Of a stretch of DNA of 64,000 nt, positions 32,000 to 45,476 are shown one piece after another (position 1 is the first letter of the stretch; each line of letters starts with the position of its first letter). This stretch comes from Dioscorea cayenensis subsp. rotundata. Lineage: Eukaryota; Streptophyta; Magnoliopsida; Dioscoreales; Dioscoreaceae. The translations under genes were made by a program, and so were the position numbers. The notes below the pieces were generated by a model. That model had not been told where the DNA came from and made no database searches. It saw only the letters and a program-made list of their open reading frames with translations. The stretch covers positions 23,392,578 through 23,456,577 of the forward strand of contig NC_052477.1 in NCBI RefSeq assembly GCF_009730915.1, in the 5' to 3' direction.

Positions 32000-34900
32000 G
32001 TCGTCGTCGGAAGAGTCACCATAATAGGGTATCAAGTGCTTGACATTGAAGACATCAGTCGTCCGGATGTGGCTCGGGAGCTGAAGTCAGTATGCATTGA
32101 GATTGATCTTCTCAATGACCTCGACGGGCCCAATTTTGTTGGCCTTAAGCTTGTTGTACTCTTCAGCTGGAAAATGCTCCTTGGACAACACAGCCCACAC
32201 AAAGTCTCTAACCTCAAACTCAACATGGCGGCGCCGCTGGTCAGCATGCTGCTTGTAACGTGTGTTGGAGGCGTTCAAATTGTCGAGACGGTCTTGTGAA
32301 TGTTCTGTAAGCTCGTTACAAAGTCAGCCACTTTCCCATGGATCTAACTCTTCGCTGGTAAGGGAATCAAGTCGAGGGTCCACGAGGAAATACAGAGTAC
32401 ACCACTTGAAATGGACTGAACCCCGTACTTCTGTTTGTATCATGGTTGTGAGCAAATTCTGCCTGACTCAATCTCATATCCCATCCTTTAGGATGATCCC
32501 CTACAAGACAACGAAACAAGTTACCCAGTGAGCGGTTAATGACTTCAGTTTATCCATCGGTCTGAGGGTGATAGGTACTGCTAAGGTTGAGTCAAGTGTT
32601 CACCATCTTCCACACACTTCACCAAAAGTGGCTAAGAAAATGTGTATCTCGATCGGAGACAATTGAGGATGGTAGGCCGTGGAGGCGGTAGATATCACGG
32701 AAGAATAGCTGGGCTACATTGACAGCATCCGTCGTCTTCTTGCAGGGAATGAAGTGCACCATCTTAGAAAAACGGTCTACCACCATAAAGATAGAGTCAT
32801 TACCACGCTGGGTACGCGGCAGACCCAGCAAAAAGTCCATACTGATGTCTGTCCATGGCTGAGAAGGTACTGGCAATGGCATATAGAGGCCAGCATTGGT
32901 TGCGCCCCCTTTGGAGATCTGGTATATTCGGCATCGTTGAACAAACTTTTCAACATCCTTACACATGCCTGGCCAGAAGTAGGAAGACTGAATCAACTGG
33001 AGCGTTATGTCCCTCTCCACATGGCCTTCACCATGCAGCTTTCTGATAATTTACACCCATAAACTGTAATCTGGAACACAGAGTTGGTTTCCCCGGAACA
33101 AGAAACCATCCTGGAGTGGGAAATCCGTCTGTTTTACAGCCTGTACATCTAGGAAGATCTCCGAGAAATATGGGTCAGTCACAAACAAATCACGAAAAGA
33201 GTCAAAACAAGGTACCTCGACTCACAATGTGACTAGAAGGTTGCTCCGCCAACTGAGTGTGTCAGCCACACGGTTAGAGACCCTTGCTTTGTGCTTCACA
33301 ATAAAGGTAAACTCATTCGGAAAGTTCACCCATCGTCCATGGCAGGATGACACCTTATCTTGTTGATGTATATGCCGTAGGGCGGCATGGCCTTTGTACA
33401 GAATGAACTCCCGATGGATGAGGTAATACCGCCAGTGCTTGATTGCTTGCACCATAGTGTAAAACTCAACGTCGTAGGTGCTATAATTCAAGCGTGCTCC
33501 CGATAGCTTCTCACTGAAAAATGCAACAAGCCGCCCTTGCTAGCTCAAGACACCCCAATGCCACCTTGGGCACGTCTGTATGCATCTCAAATGGGTGGGT
33601 GAAGTCAGAAAATGCCAAGACAAGGGCGGTGGTCAAGCGGTCCTTCATCAACTGGGAAAGCAGCCTCGGCGTTGGCAGTCTATGTAAATTTGCTGCCCTT
33701 CATGCACTTAGTCAATGATGCCATGATGCTGCTAAAGTGAGCGATGAACCGCTGATAGAAGGATGAAAGGCCATGGAAACTTCGCACCTCGGTGATAGTT
33801 GTTGGAGTCGGCCAATCTTGTATCGCCTTGATCTTGGCGTCGTCCACTTGTATACCTTCCTCTGAAACAACATAACCCAAAAACAATACCTTGGGTGTGA
33901 AAAAAACACACTTCTTCTTTGTTGCATAGAACTGTTGGGATTTAAGAGTGGTGAGGACATCCCGAACATGAACAAGATGCGTCTTCTCGTTGGGGCTATA
34001 AATAAGGATGTCATTGAAATACACGACCACAAATTTGCTAATGAATGGATGCAGGAGTTGGTTCATGACCCTCATGAATGTGCTAGGGGCATTGGAAAGC
34101 CCAAAGGCATCACCATCCACTCGTACAACCCTTCACACGTCTTGAATGCTGTCTTGCACTCGTCACCAGGCCGCACGCGAATCTGGTGATACCTACTCTT
34201 TAAGTCTATGCGCGTGAACACCGTAGCCCCGCTAATCTGGTCAAGCAGATCATCTAATCGAGGAATTGGGAATCTATACCTGATAGTGATTTTGTTGATG
34301 GCCCGACTGTCCACACACATGCGCCAAGTGCCGTCTTTCGTTGGTGTTAATAAGGCGGGTACCGGGCATGGGCTCATGTTCTCGCGGATATGTCCTTTTG
34401 CCAACAGTTATTTTACCTGATGCCTTAGTTCTTCATGCTCCCTCGAACTCATCCAGTAGTTTGGTCAGTGTGGTAACAAACAGCCAGGCTGAAGCTCTAT
34501 CTGATGCTGTATATCCCACAGGGGTGGAAGCCTCCCGGTAAATCTTCACGGAAGACTTCTTGGAACTCATCAAGTAAAGGAAGAATGATTTTCAGTATTT
34601 CTGGCGTCTCCAAGCCTTCGGTGATTGTCTCCTGAACAAGACAAAAGTAGTGCCTGAATCCTGTAACTCCCTCCCAAATGGTGCATAAGACAGCTGGTTC
34701 GTGTTAGTGGCGGTTGGTGCTTCCATGGGCTTGTTGGGTACTAACACTATCTTCACACCACTATAGACGAAGCTATAAGAGTTTGCGCGGCCATTGTGTG
34801 TTACCTTCCAATCGTATTGTCAAGGCCTACCCAACAATAAATGGCAGGCATCCATAGGTACAACGTCACACCATATTTCATCTCTGTTCTTCAGGCCAAT

Positions 34901-36290
34901 CGAGAAAACAATTAAAGCGCACTTGCTAACCATAAGCTCGCCACCCCGCTTGAGCCAAGCCAGCTTGTACGGCGTCTAGTGTCGCTCAGTGGTGATATTC
35001 AGCTTTCATATTGCTTCATCAGAGATAATTTTCTCACAGTTACCTGCATCAATCACAAACTTGCATACCTTCCCAAGGATAGTACAGGTGGACTGGAAGA
35101 TGTTAGATCGCCACCAATCATCTTCCGTAGCCGTGGGTGTCAAGCAGGATCTTCGTACGACCAAGGCCATACCAACGTCACCTTCAAAAATTTCCTCATC
35201 AAGGACATCTTCATCAAATACAGGCGGAATAATGTCTCCCGTATCCTCTTCTTCCTTGGTAAGCATAACTCTCTTTCCTACCTTCCTGTAATCTGCTTGG
35301 CAATGCCCCTTTTCTCCATAACTGAAACACTGAATGGTGTTATTGGTTCCCTTATTCACGCTAGTTCCTGTAGAATGCTCAACAGTAACCCCCCCTCGGG
35401 CTGACCCACCTATAGTAGAGGGAATCGGGCGGCATCCTCCATGTGTGCCCTAGAACTTAATGGGACTGAACGCCGCTGTTTTTTCTTAATAATCAAAGCT
35501 TGTTGATGGGTTACCGAGATGGAGACTAGGTCAAACAGGTTGACGGTCTCCTGGATCTAGGTCATCAAGCCGCCAATGAACCTCGCCACCAACTGATCTA
35601 TTGATTCTTGAACTTTGTTCCAAGACAGCAACTGATAGAACTCCTTGGTGTACTCCTCCACGGTGCGAGTTCCTTGGCGTAGATTATGCAATCGACTGAA
35701 AATCACATACTGGTAATTGTTGGGTAAGAAATTGGAGCTCATGTGCTTCTTCATCTTTTCCCAGGAGTTGATCTTGTCCTTCCCCGACCTGCTACGATTG
35801 AGCTTCAGTTGTTGCCACCATGCAGTTGCACCACACAGCCGTGTCGCCACTAGGGCCACTCTTCTATCATCCGGGACCCCTTTGAACTCCAAGACCTCCT
35901 CGACACTGGTCAGCCAGTCAAGGAAATCTTCTGCTTGTAGTCCACCATGGAATTCTGGAATATCGACCGGTATACTAGATTCCCAATGCCTATCTTCATC
36001 GCGGTAGTGTCGATTGTCACCCCCACGATCTTGCCCTCTTCATCGCCCTGCCAGGGCAATGTCAGCAAAGTAGCCATTGTCTTCCTCAATGGTGCATTCT
36101 CTTCAACTTTTGGAGACATGCCCTTGATTGATGCTACCCATCATTTGGGTAATTCATTCAGTCAGCTCCTCCATCATCTGCTCCACCCGACAGTCTAAGA
36201 GACTGACAACCCGCTGCTCAAATATAGCATCGTCCTCACGATCATAGATCTCCTCCATCCTTTGCGTAGGGCGACCCGCACCTCATCTTC
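32000..36290 (-). pseudogene. Gypsy gag-pol polyprotein, broken
   Basis: Minus-strand blocks: gag 36119-35557 ('WWQQLKL', 'RLHNLRQGTRTVEEYTKEF', the retrotransposon-gag fold). Zinc knuckle at about 35330-35290 reads CFSYGEKGHCQADY, with two of the three metal Cys changed to Tyr. Protease 'FVIDAGNCEKI' (about 35060) has DAG in place of DSG/DTG. Reverse transcriptase 34404-33680 has '[14 protein letters not shown]' and catalytic 'YFNDILIYS' with the first Asp of the DD pair changed to Asn. RNase H/connection is at 33491-33222. Integrase at 33020-32619 has 'TDISMDFLLGLPRT' and 'IVSDRD'. The C-terminal block 'DFVWAVLSKEHFP' to 'NVKHLIPYYGD' ends near 32030. Multiple stops and frameshifts. It cannot move itself. 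Confidence 0.9.
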
Positions 36291-36307
36291 GTGGTGGCAT
36301 GATCAAT

Positions 36308-36324
36308 TTGGCTCTGGTACCAAA
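36308..36324 (-). promoter_or_regulatory. Primer-binding site for initiator Met-tRNA
   Basis: Read on the minus strand directly after the 5' LTR: TTTGGTACCAGAGCC, one base away from the usual plant TGGTATCAGAGC complementary to the initiator tRNA 3' end. Confidence 0.8.
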
Positions 36325-36325
36325 C

Positions 36326-36872
36326 TGATGCAACGGTATACTTGAACCCGTTGATTCACCTTTGAATTCTGGTAACAAGTTGTCCAAACCCTGTTGGTCA
36401 AAGATAGCCAGGAATTGGAAAGAGTAAAATCTTATTACTCAAGAAAATGATAATCACAAAACTGATTTTCTCTTGCCCGTAGGCTTACTAAGAAAGGAGA
36501 TAATTTGAAAATTTACCAAAAATAGTAAATTCTCAAATATTAGCAAGAAATAAAAGATCTAACAAAATAAAGACTATTGCCACAAACAGCTCACAAATCA
36601 GAGATTTCTATCCTAAGATATAACAAAATCAATTATTACTAAAAAAGGCAAAATTAGGATTTTCGATGCCTAAACGATGGAATTTGGCCAAATTTTGGTA
36701 TGACTCACGAGTTTGTGGGACACAAACTGGTGACTTTTGTTCCTTGTCCCGTTTCCCATCAAATAGACCCGGTACAACCATAAAATCCCGTCGCTCACCA
36801 AATTACTAAAATGCCCTTGCCTCGTACTTCTCTATGTATGCACATGCCACATCATCTATAGGCTCGTTATCA
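36326..36872 (-). repeat. 5' LTR of the gypsy element
   Basis: 547-bp LTR, adjacent to the primer-binding site on the minus strand. Confidence 0.93.
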
Positions 36873-38914
36873 CATCTGCATTAAGGAAGAGAGGAGTTCT
36901 TTGTTTGAAGCATTGGATTTTTTTTTGTTTCTACAAATTTCTTCCAAGGATAGGGATCATAGGTGTGTGATCTAAATTTGATAAGGTCTAGTTTTTTATT
37001 TTATTAGATAAGATCTAATTTTCTTGCTTAATGCCTTATATGATGTCTTTGTTTGTGCATTCGTAAGCATGAAAATTTGTGTTAACTTCAATCGCATGCC
37101 TTGGTTGCAAGTTGGAGGAGGTTGACAACCTGATTTAATCACTATCCACTTACGATTGGTGCTAAAGGAGGTTTGTTATGAGATGAAAACTTTCTATTTC
37201 ATTGCATCATCATCCACTAACATAGTCTTTGGGAGCTTAATTAGGTGACAGTACTTTTGAGGTCACTTTTGTTTGTTACTTTTGGTTGTTGTTGGCTGCG
37301 TATGTTTCAATAAAGTTAAATGGGGTTTGGTTTTAATCAAATTCATATTACATTTTATCAAACTTGGCTTAGGGTTATGACAAAAGGATTTTGGTTCGAG
37401 ATTCTGCATGCCGTCCACTTATATATATATATATTTGAGGGTTGTTTCAAGTATTATGCTTGTTAACGTAGGAATTTGGTTCACTGTGTATCCCTATGTA
37501 TGTTTACCATATTTAGTGGTTTAAAGCCTTGGTGATTATTAACCAAGGGGCATTGTTTATATTTAAGCTTTTGAATTTAAGTCAAGGTGCAATGTTCATG
37601 TTTTAGGGCCATTGTTTGAATTCTGATTTCAGTGTCTGAGTGGATTCTATAGATCAGGGATTTCCCATGTAAGTAAACCACATATAAATATCAGTATATG
37701 TATATACTTTTCGACTCTTGATAAATTGTCATTTTAATTTGTTCACTTATTTATTTTTGATAATTACATTTTTTTGTAAATTATTCAATTAGCTGTTAAT
37801 TTAATGGTTATAAAATTTTTTATTATTTAAACTTCCATGAGTTATTGAATTATTTAGTCATTAATTCTTGATTTATCAAATATTTATTAATTTTTTTATA
37901 CATCACTGACTTATTTACTTATTTATTAAATTTCTGTTTGTTTAATTCTTATCAAACTTATGGTTGCCTTATGTTCCTCAATTATTTTAAAAACTTCAAT
38001 TATTTGAAGAATTTTATGAATTATCAGTTAAAGTTTAGACTAGAAATAATTTGCTTATTTGGATATTATAAAAATAGGATCTCCGAATTTCATATTTCTG
38101 CATTGACAATAATTTTGGACTTAACATATTTTTGACATAGAAACTCATAGTCCCTGAATTAAGTTTGCATTAACCCTGTCATTGTTAGTTAAACACTGAT
38201 CATGTTGATATGTACTTCTGACATAGAAACTATAGTTTCACACTATTCCATTAGTGGGGAATAACGGCCTCTGACATTCTGGATTGGGTCACCAAAGGTA
38301 AATAAATAAGCTCTGAAATCTGACTCTAGTCACCGAGTTTAAACAAATGAATTTTGATGTTTTGTTTTGGCATTTGTTATTTGGGGGACATATACGCTTG
38401 TTCGTTTGATAATTTATAATCTTTTGAAATATTATGATTTTTGTGTTTTATTTTTGATATTTATTGTGCAATGTCACACTTGAGTTTGATTTTGAAGCTA
38501 CTAAGTTTTATGTAATACCGATATTTTTAATGGTTTCTTACTGGGCTCCCAAGCTCATTAAGTTGTTCTCTTTCTCTTTTAAATCAAGAGTAGAGTTGGT
38601 GGTCGACAGCTTAATGGAGTCATTGAGCAAGCCGCCATCTAGTTGTTTAGCGAGTTAATAAATTTCCTTTCTTGTGGACTTAGATCTTCTTGTTTTTGTT
38701 TAATTGTTATGTCAAACATTGTTATTTGATTTCATTGTATTTCAAACATTGTAGCTTTCCTTTGCTTTTGGAATTAGTACCTCTGTTAGATGTTTTCTTT
38801 GGTGTGAAATAGGTATTAAGGCCTTGTGTGCTCACTTGGTCATGGCCTTGTGGGAATGCAACCATTTGTAGGCGCACTGGGTCTGACGAGCCAAGTTCGG
38901 GGCGTGAAATATAA

Positions 38915-39355
38915 CATCTACACAGACATCATGGTGAATTTTGTTTTTATAAAGACAATAAGCACCATCCCATATGGGGTTGTTAAGCAACAAGTAGGTA
39001 TAATGGTGTACCAATTATAGTGGATTATCGACCTCTTAGGGATTTATTAACTCCGCCAAACATCACATGAGGTGATTAGAGTTTTACTAAGCTAATCAAT
39101 CCCCCTGCCATACAACTCTTGAGGAGAAGGAAACAAGAACCTTCCATATGTGACCCAATGAATTGTCAATGAATAGTATCACTACAGTATTCTGTAGTAT
39201 TTCTACAATACTTACACAATGATGCAACAGTACTGCTGACCTAATCATTCAACCCTGGGTCTACTTATTCACCATTCAAATAATAATCGACTGCACTAGG
39301 CAATGGCTGTTAAGCAACATTACTTATATCTTATTATAGCAATTCAAATAAGTAT
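38915..39355. other. Spacer without recognised features
   Basis: No coding or repeat ends recognised between the LTR-like element and the MULE nest. Confidence 0.4.
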
Positions 39356-39747
39356 AATGTAATTTGGGTAAAATTTTGAGGAGGTCACTGCGTTATGGGT
39401 ATTTTTCATTTTGATCATTATGTTTCAATTTGTATCTTTTTGGTCATCATATATCAATGTTTTTCATTAGGTTGTCACTCGTGGATTTCTGGCCAATTTT
39501 GGCTGACATGGAAGCCGGAGATGCCCATCACATTATATTAAAAGGTTTTCACAACCCAGCTAGACTAGACACGTTAGCCGTATGCCATGTCAACTTCTCT
39601 TAATTAACCAAGTCATCATCAATCTCTTGTACCCAAATTTCTCGGATTAATTTCTTGAATGATCACTAAACTTTACTTTATTTTCAAAATGTTCATTGAA
39701 GTTTAATTTGAATCAAAACAGTCATTGATTTTCAATTTGTTTTCAAT

Positions 39748-40950
39748 GGCGTGTCATTTGGTTGTCTCCCGCGACATACCAAGAGCTGATGTGGCCATCC
39801 AAGTCATTTAAAATCCTCCACATCAATTACAACCTGCCACATCACTGGGAGAATTCCAGGTCTGTGAGTGTTTGTCTTCTTCCAAGTGAGTGGCAACAAT
39901 GGCATAGGAGGCCAACGGATGCCATGGAGAAGAAGATCTTGATGCTTCCATTTGTACAACAGGCTAAATCTCACATGGAGCAAGGCATTCGTGTGCCTTG
40001 GTTGGTGATTAGTGCGGGAATGAAGTGTGGGAAATCATTGTTGGAAGCCCTAATTCCTTCACGTGCTTTATCGAATGATTGGAGGAGTGTGTATGAAAGG
40101 CCGTGAGAGAGAGAAAGAGAGAAACTATAGTTTGAGTGGAAAGTGGTAGAGGGCTTTTAATATGGAGGTATTAGGGTAAAGGTCTGATTTCGGGCTTCTT
40201 CTTTGCTTTTTTTATTTTTCAATTTGATACCTAATGTGTTGATTGTAATCTAAGTTATTAGGATTGATTTGAATATACATTGTAATTTAAGTTATGAGAT
40301 TGAATTGAACGTACATTGTCCAGATTATAAACCAGGATCTAGAGATATTTTGATTAGTATTAAACACTAATCTTTACTTTATTTTCAAATTGATTTATTT
40401 AGAGGTTGTAATTACAATAATGGAATGCATTATGATAGAGTGGGAGAAATTTCTTGAATGTCATTTTTAATCTGTACATAATATGCATAATTTGCAGCTA
40501 TAATATGAACATAATTGGGAGAATTAATGTGCAAGTATAATCTGCACATAACTTGGAGATTTTAATCTGCACATAATCTACAAACATGATATGCACAAAA
40601 CATGTCTACACATAAAAGAAAATGGTCTTAATTCATTTGCAGGAAGTCACATAGATACAGTTCTGCATTTCTACATCCCCAAAACATATTAATTGAGAAC
40701 AACTTATATGAATTGATGTAATAACTGAGAAAGGCATAGAACTTTTGCTTCACACATAGAGAAAAATTACAAGTTTGCATTAAAATACAGTATAAAAGAT
40801 ACACATTGATGTGTTACATACAAAAAGGTGGCAATTCTTATTGCTAACATACAAAATAAGTCAGGATTGTACAAAATTAATTCTCCACACACAGGGAACC
40901 ATTGCAAGTTTGCTGCTAAGAAAAAACAACAAGTACACAGACATAACCCC
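39748..40950. other. Left subterminal region of the inner MULE
   Basis: An open frame at 39762-40106 starts inside the terminal repeat and has no recognised product. 40490-40620 repeats 'aatctgcacataa' several times. No gene is supported. Confidence 0.35.
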
Positions 40951-42711
40951 CACTTGACTTAGCCATCTCCTTCTTGCCAAGAGGCCAATTTAATTCCTTT
41001 ATGGGACCCAAGCTTTCCTTTTCTTTGCATCATCAGCTATATCCATGATCTGTGTTATTTATGAAGTATTGGCTTTGCCTCCTATAGTATGCATTTTCTG
41101 TCTTGGTAGCCTACTCTCTGCAGGAAAGCCCCTTTTGGATTGTCCCTGGTTAGCTGCATTTATCACCTGCAATGTAACATAAAAAAAAGACTTATTGAAA
41201 TTGCATTGTATTGAAATTGTAGAGATCAAAATTAATATTTCCTCACCTGTGACATGGGTTCTTGAGAGAATTGGGGTTGGTTTGTGGTTGAGTGATGTTG
41301 ATCACCTCTAATCAAACTGGCAACCTGTAAATCATAAGTCACCCCCATTAAACATTTTTTTATTATGGTTGGCATCTAAAATAATAGAACATAAAATAAA
41401 ATAAAATAAGATAAGTAAAATACCATGGTGAAATGCTCATCCAGGACTTGTGAATCAATATTGTCCATTGGATTAGTATGCCCTTCTTCAGTTTGTCCTG
41501 CATTTTGGGACACACTAGCTTCACTTCTTCCCTAGAATTTACAACGTGTCAATTCTAAATTAATACCACACAATAAATGCATGAAAATAAAATTCAGTAA
41601 AGGGGACAGTAATATTTACCTATGGCTTTCCATGAAATCTTTTATTTTGCCTTCTAGCTCCACTAATGCTGCATTTGATTGTGCCCCTTTGCTTGCTAAC
41701 TCTTCCATTTGTGTACCCTTTTCTTTCTTCACCTAATTCTCTTCTCCTTAGTATAGTCTTCCTGTGTTTTTCCTATTAACTGGTTGTGGAGGAATCATAG
41801 GTCCTTGAGTAGATTTTGGCCAAGAATCCCTGTCTTGGGTTAGGTTCAAAGTGTGTCTGTAGGTGTCCATATAGGTGCTGACCTTGTAACTACTATGTAT
41901 ATTGGTTTCAGGTCTTTCATTGTTATAATATATAATTGAAATTCCATGACTAAAGGGATGCCAGACAGTTACCATCTTCTACACAAGCATGCGCCAGCAC
42001 CTTTATCAACAACATATTGCCCATCAGGTCCTAGAACCTGATACTGGGCACCCCTTGACCATGTTGATGTGTAAAGGAAACTTAATTCCTTTAACTTTTC
42101 CAATTTCTTAATTATCCTAGGGCAGTGTGTGGATGTGATATTTTTCATTGCATCTCTTCTTCTCTGTATCCTCATAATGAGTTGGGTTCTTATCATTTCA
42201 TTCATTGTCACAATTCCCTTAATCCTAGCCTCCAAAATATGCCCATTGAAGCATTCACACATATTATTTAGCAATATATCATACTTGAATCTTGTTTGAA
42301 AATGAGACCTTCTCTAGTGTTTAGGGGGAATTTTTTTCATGTATTGAAAGGCACCTTCGGATAAGTCTTTCATGTTGTCCATGGCTCTCTCAAATGAAGC
42401 TAGATTTGTTGATGTGGACATCTCCAAAGTAGGTCTTTAAGGGTTTTACCTATATAGGTTTTCCTAAAATTAGTATGGATGTGCCTAACACAGAACCTAT
42501 GTTCACTATGAGGGAAAAGTTCTTCTATTGTAGGAATTAGTCCCTAATTTTGGCCAACATCCATAGCCACAACAGGAATTCTATCAAAATGAAAATAATT
42601 AAAGTGTTAGACATAGTAATTAATATGCTACAAAGACTTAAATAAATGTGTAGTACTATTTTTCAACCAGGAATGTTAATAAATAATCATAAATAATCAT
42701 ACCAATTGCCC

Positions 42712-43261
42712 TGGATTAATTTCTTCAATGATCACTAAACTTTAGTTTATTTCAAATTGATCATCAAAGTTCAATTTAATGCATATTATATATGTACAGA
42801 TTCCTGTTGTGATTAATTTGAAAAAAAAGTAGAGTTTAATGATTCTTCAAGAAAGTAATCCCCAATATTCACTTTATGTATTAAATACAAGAAACAACAA
42901 AATATAGAACTCTTGGCATGCTACTTTCATAATGTTGGAGATCTATTGTGGCTTCCTTTTCTGGTCGAGTAGAGAGGTTCATTAATGAGAGGTTTAATTG
43001 GGCTTATTTTGTCTATTGTGAACTATTTGAGAACTTGATCACTTTTAACTAACCTGACTGCACTTGACTATCTTAAAACAATTATTTCTAATAATAAGAA
43101 GATTAGATTCTGGCATGTAATGTGATAATGAGATGAAGATTTCTTGGTATCTGAAAGTGAAATTTGGAATTTTTTTTAAACAAGTTTGATGAGAAATTTG
43201 AAAATAAAGTAAGGTTGCCGAAACATCTAATCTAATCTAATCTAATATAAGAGATTAATCC
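42712..43261. mobile_element. Small MULE derivative nested in the transposase gene
   Basis: Flanked by a 10-bp CCAATTGCCC duplication (42702-42711 and 43262-43271). Its ends (GGATTAATTTCTTCAATGATCA... and the reverse ...GATTAATCC) are variants of the inner MULE's own terminal repeat, with a TCTAA repeat expanded near the right end. A TIR-like inner boundary also occurs at 42861, so two overlapping derivatives are possible. Confidence 0.55.
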
Positions 43262-43643
43262 CCAATTGCCCAAACATCTAATCTAGTCTAATCCAATACA
43301 ATAGTGCTTATCTATTTTTAAAAGAATAAACAATCATAGGATGAATAAAGATCAAAGTCATATGGCAAATCATAATGAAGACAATTGTTTACAAAGAAAA
43401 AAAAAATCAATAAAGAAGAAATGACCTTCTACCTATCACTCATGAAGGCCCAATGATAGCTATTTGTCATTTACAGATCCTCTGCCAGTAATTCCAAGAA
43501 CCATTTCTAGGTTTCCTTGGTTTCTCTACTCACAGTGGCCCATGCAATTGGGTACATGGAGTCATCTGCATCCACTCCTACTGCTGATGACATTCCTACA
43601 ACCTGCCAAAAAACCTTCTCTGAGGGATGCTAAGCAAACATAC

Positions 43644-45476
43644 TGACACACCCCTTGCGTGTGACCCGTAAGTGCACGGGTTTGTCGAAGTAATAAATTC
43701 TCAGGTGAGTGAGTTATCGTATCTACAGGGAGTAGGGAATAGAAACACCACGATTGTTACTTTACTAAGTAAAGATGAAATAGTGATTGTGTTGATGAAA
43801 TGTAATGTAAACAAGATTAAAGAAAATAAGAAAAAGAGGCACAAATTAATGAGAGTAAAGGCAATCGATATGGAGTGGGGCACTCGGACATTGCTCCTTC
43901 CAGGGTTATCATTTCAAGTGCAAGACCAACTATTATGCTTCCTAACTGATGATTAATGAGTCGTGGATATCCAAATATTCACGGTCCCAAACCTAAGGTC
44001 AACCATAACTAACTCTACACTATGCCCCGAGGAGAAATCTACCAGTCCCAACACCTCACATTGTGTAAAGTTGGAAGAAGCTCTAGGGACTCCAAGTGAT
44101 AAACTCTCTTCCTATACGTAGACCTAACCCTTTGGTCCAGGTGAAAGGCCCCTAGTCACAATTAAGCCCCAGATACTAAGGATTACTTCAATACTTCACT
44201 CTGTTGCTCGGGCAACTAAGCCCCAGCGGAGTTCCTCTCTTAGTACTTCGCTCTATTGTGACCACAAAGAACTCTAGGAAATGGAGGTAGGATAAATCAC
44301 ACCGGAGGGGAAAGGGGATGCTCCGCTACCTCTCGGCTCACCCTCTCAACCATCTCCAGTCTAGCTTTGTCTAACCCTCATGGTGTGTCACTCACTCACA
44401 AGGCTTACCAATATAGACTCTCCACCTTAGTGTCACTCTAAGGGAGAAATCATTCAACAAGCATTCAAGATTGGAACTTAATTAAAAACATCAATTAAGG
44501 AAAGCATAATAAAAGATCAAAGAAACAATAACATCCTAGGGTTTACAAGACCAAATACCTACTAGGGGGTTTAGCTCTTCATGGAGCAAGATATAATCAA
44601 TAATGTAATCAAAAGTTAAAACAAGTAATCCATAGAGAAACCCCCTCGGTATTCGTGTAGATGGTCTTATGGAGTAGCCTCGGCCACTCCAAAGGTCCCC
44701 TTGTCAAGCCTAGGGCACACCTTGCTGGATCGTTGCCGACGAAAGCTCCCCCAATAACTATCTTCCAAGAGAAACGCTGTGTCAAAGCCATAGAACCACT
44801 CCAAAAGCCTTGCCAATGCCTCTCTATAAACTAGCTGCAAGCCTCTCAAAAGATGGAGAAGAAATGGAAAGAAGGATGCTGAAATCAGGCTGAATCACGG
44901 CTTTATATGGGCTGGAATTGGGAATCCACACGGCCCTATGGAATTTCCACACATGCGTGTGGATTCTCTAGAATTCGTATTTTTTGCGGGCTGTAAATAG
45001 TAACTGCTATAGTAAATTATTACAATGATTTGCTACAGTACCAGCCAAAATACTTCCGATTCCACACTTTTTCTTAAGGCAACATAAACGGGCACACGTC
45101 TATGTTGTAGATTGCATCGCTTCTTCAATGAAAGGCCTCATTGGTGAAGATCTTGCTATCAATGCACAAGTCAGGATATACAGATGTGACTGCCTTCGTG
45201 CCCCTCCAAATCATTGTAATTGCTTGAATACATGGAGGTTGGCACACATTCTCGTATCTTTGAGCCCAACTTGTGTCTTCGAGTTTGTTCCTTCCAAGAT
45301 TTCATCAAATAGTGCATTCACGACCTACATTGGCTTCTTTCTTTCATATTTGGCTCCACAATCCTTCATGCACAAAAGTAACACAAACACACATGTATTA
45401 GCGCTAAAACCTGATAAAAGTAATGCTCATCATAAGAAAAGAATAATTCGTATTACTAATACACAAGCACTTATCA
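43644..45476. mobile_element. Solo-LTR-like insertion, 1833 bp
   Basis: Starts TGACACACCCCTTGCG and ends CACTTATCA, flanked by a perfect CATAC duplication (43639-43643, 45477-45481). It splits the MULE transposase frame. There is no internal retrotransposon coding, so it looks like a solo LTR with TG...CA ends. The open frame at 45128-45559 crosses its edge and is not a gene. Confidence 0.85.

Larger units (their letters stand above)
31448..36872 (-). mobile_element. Complete but dead Ty3/gypsy LTR retrotransposon
   Basis: 5425 bp with a perfect 5-bp target duplication CATCT (31443-31447 and 36873-36877). LTRs are 31448-31964 (517 bp) and 36326-36872 (547 bp), starting TGATGCAACG and ending GTTATCA/ATTATCA on the plus strand. 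The two LTRs differ by many substitutions and a few indels, so insertion is not recent. Minus-strand order: LTR, primer-binding site, gag, protease, reverse transcriptase, RNase H, integrase, purine-rich tract (near 31965-31974), LTR. It lies inside a different LTR-like element. Confidence 0.95.
31256..38909 (-). mobile_element. LTR-like element of the TGTCACGCCCC family, opposite orientation, hosting a gypsy element
   Basis: Starts TGTGGGCCCCCACC and ends TTCGGGGCGTGAAA, the reverse complement of the family ends. It is flanked by a perfect TATAA duplication (31251-31255 and 38910-38914). Without the nested gypsy element and its CATCT duplicate the unit is about 2224 bp. Blocks at 38150-38400 match those of 53352-55926 read backwards. 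Inside are intron-like T-rich DNA and a 'gaaaccctagcc' phrase; no coding of its own. Confidence 0.75.

Noticed and set aside
39762..40106. 114-codon open frame near the MULE left end
   Set aside because: Starts in the terminal inverted repeat; no family recognised, codons unsupported.
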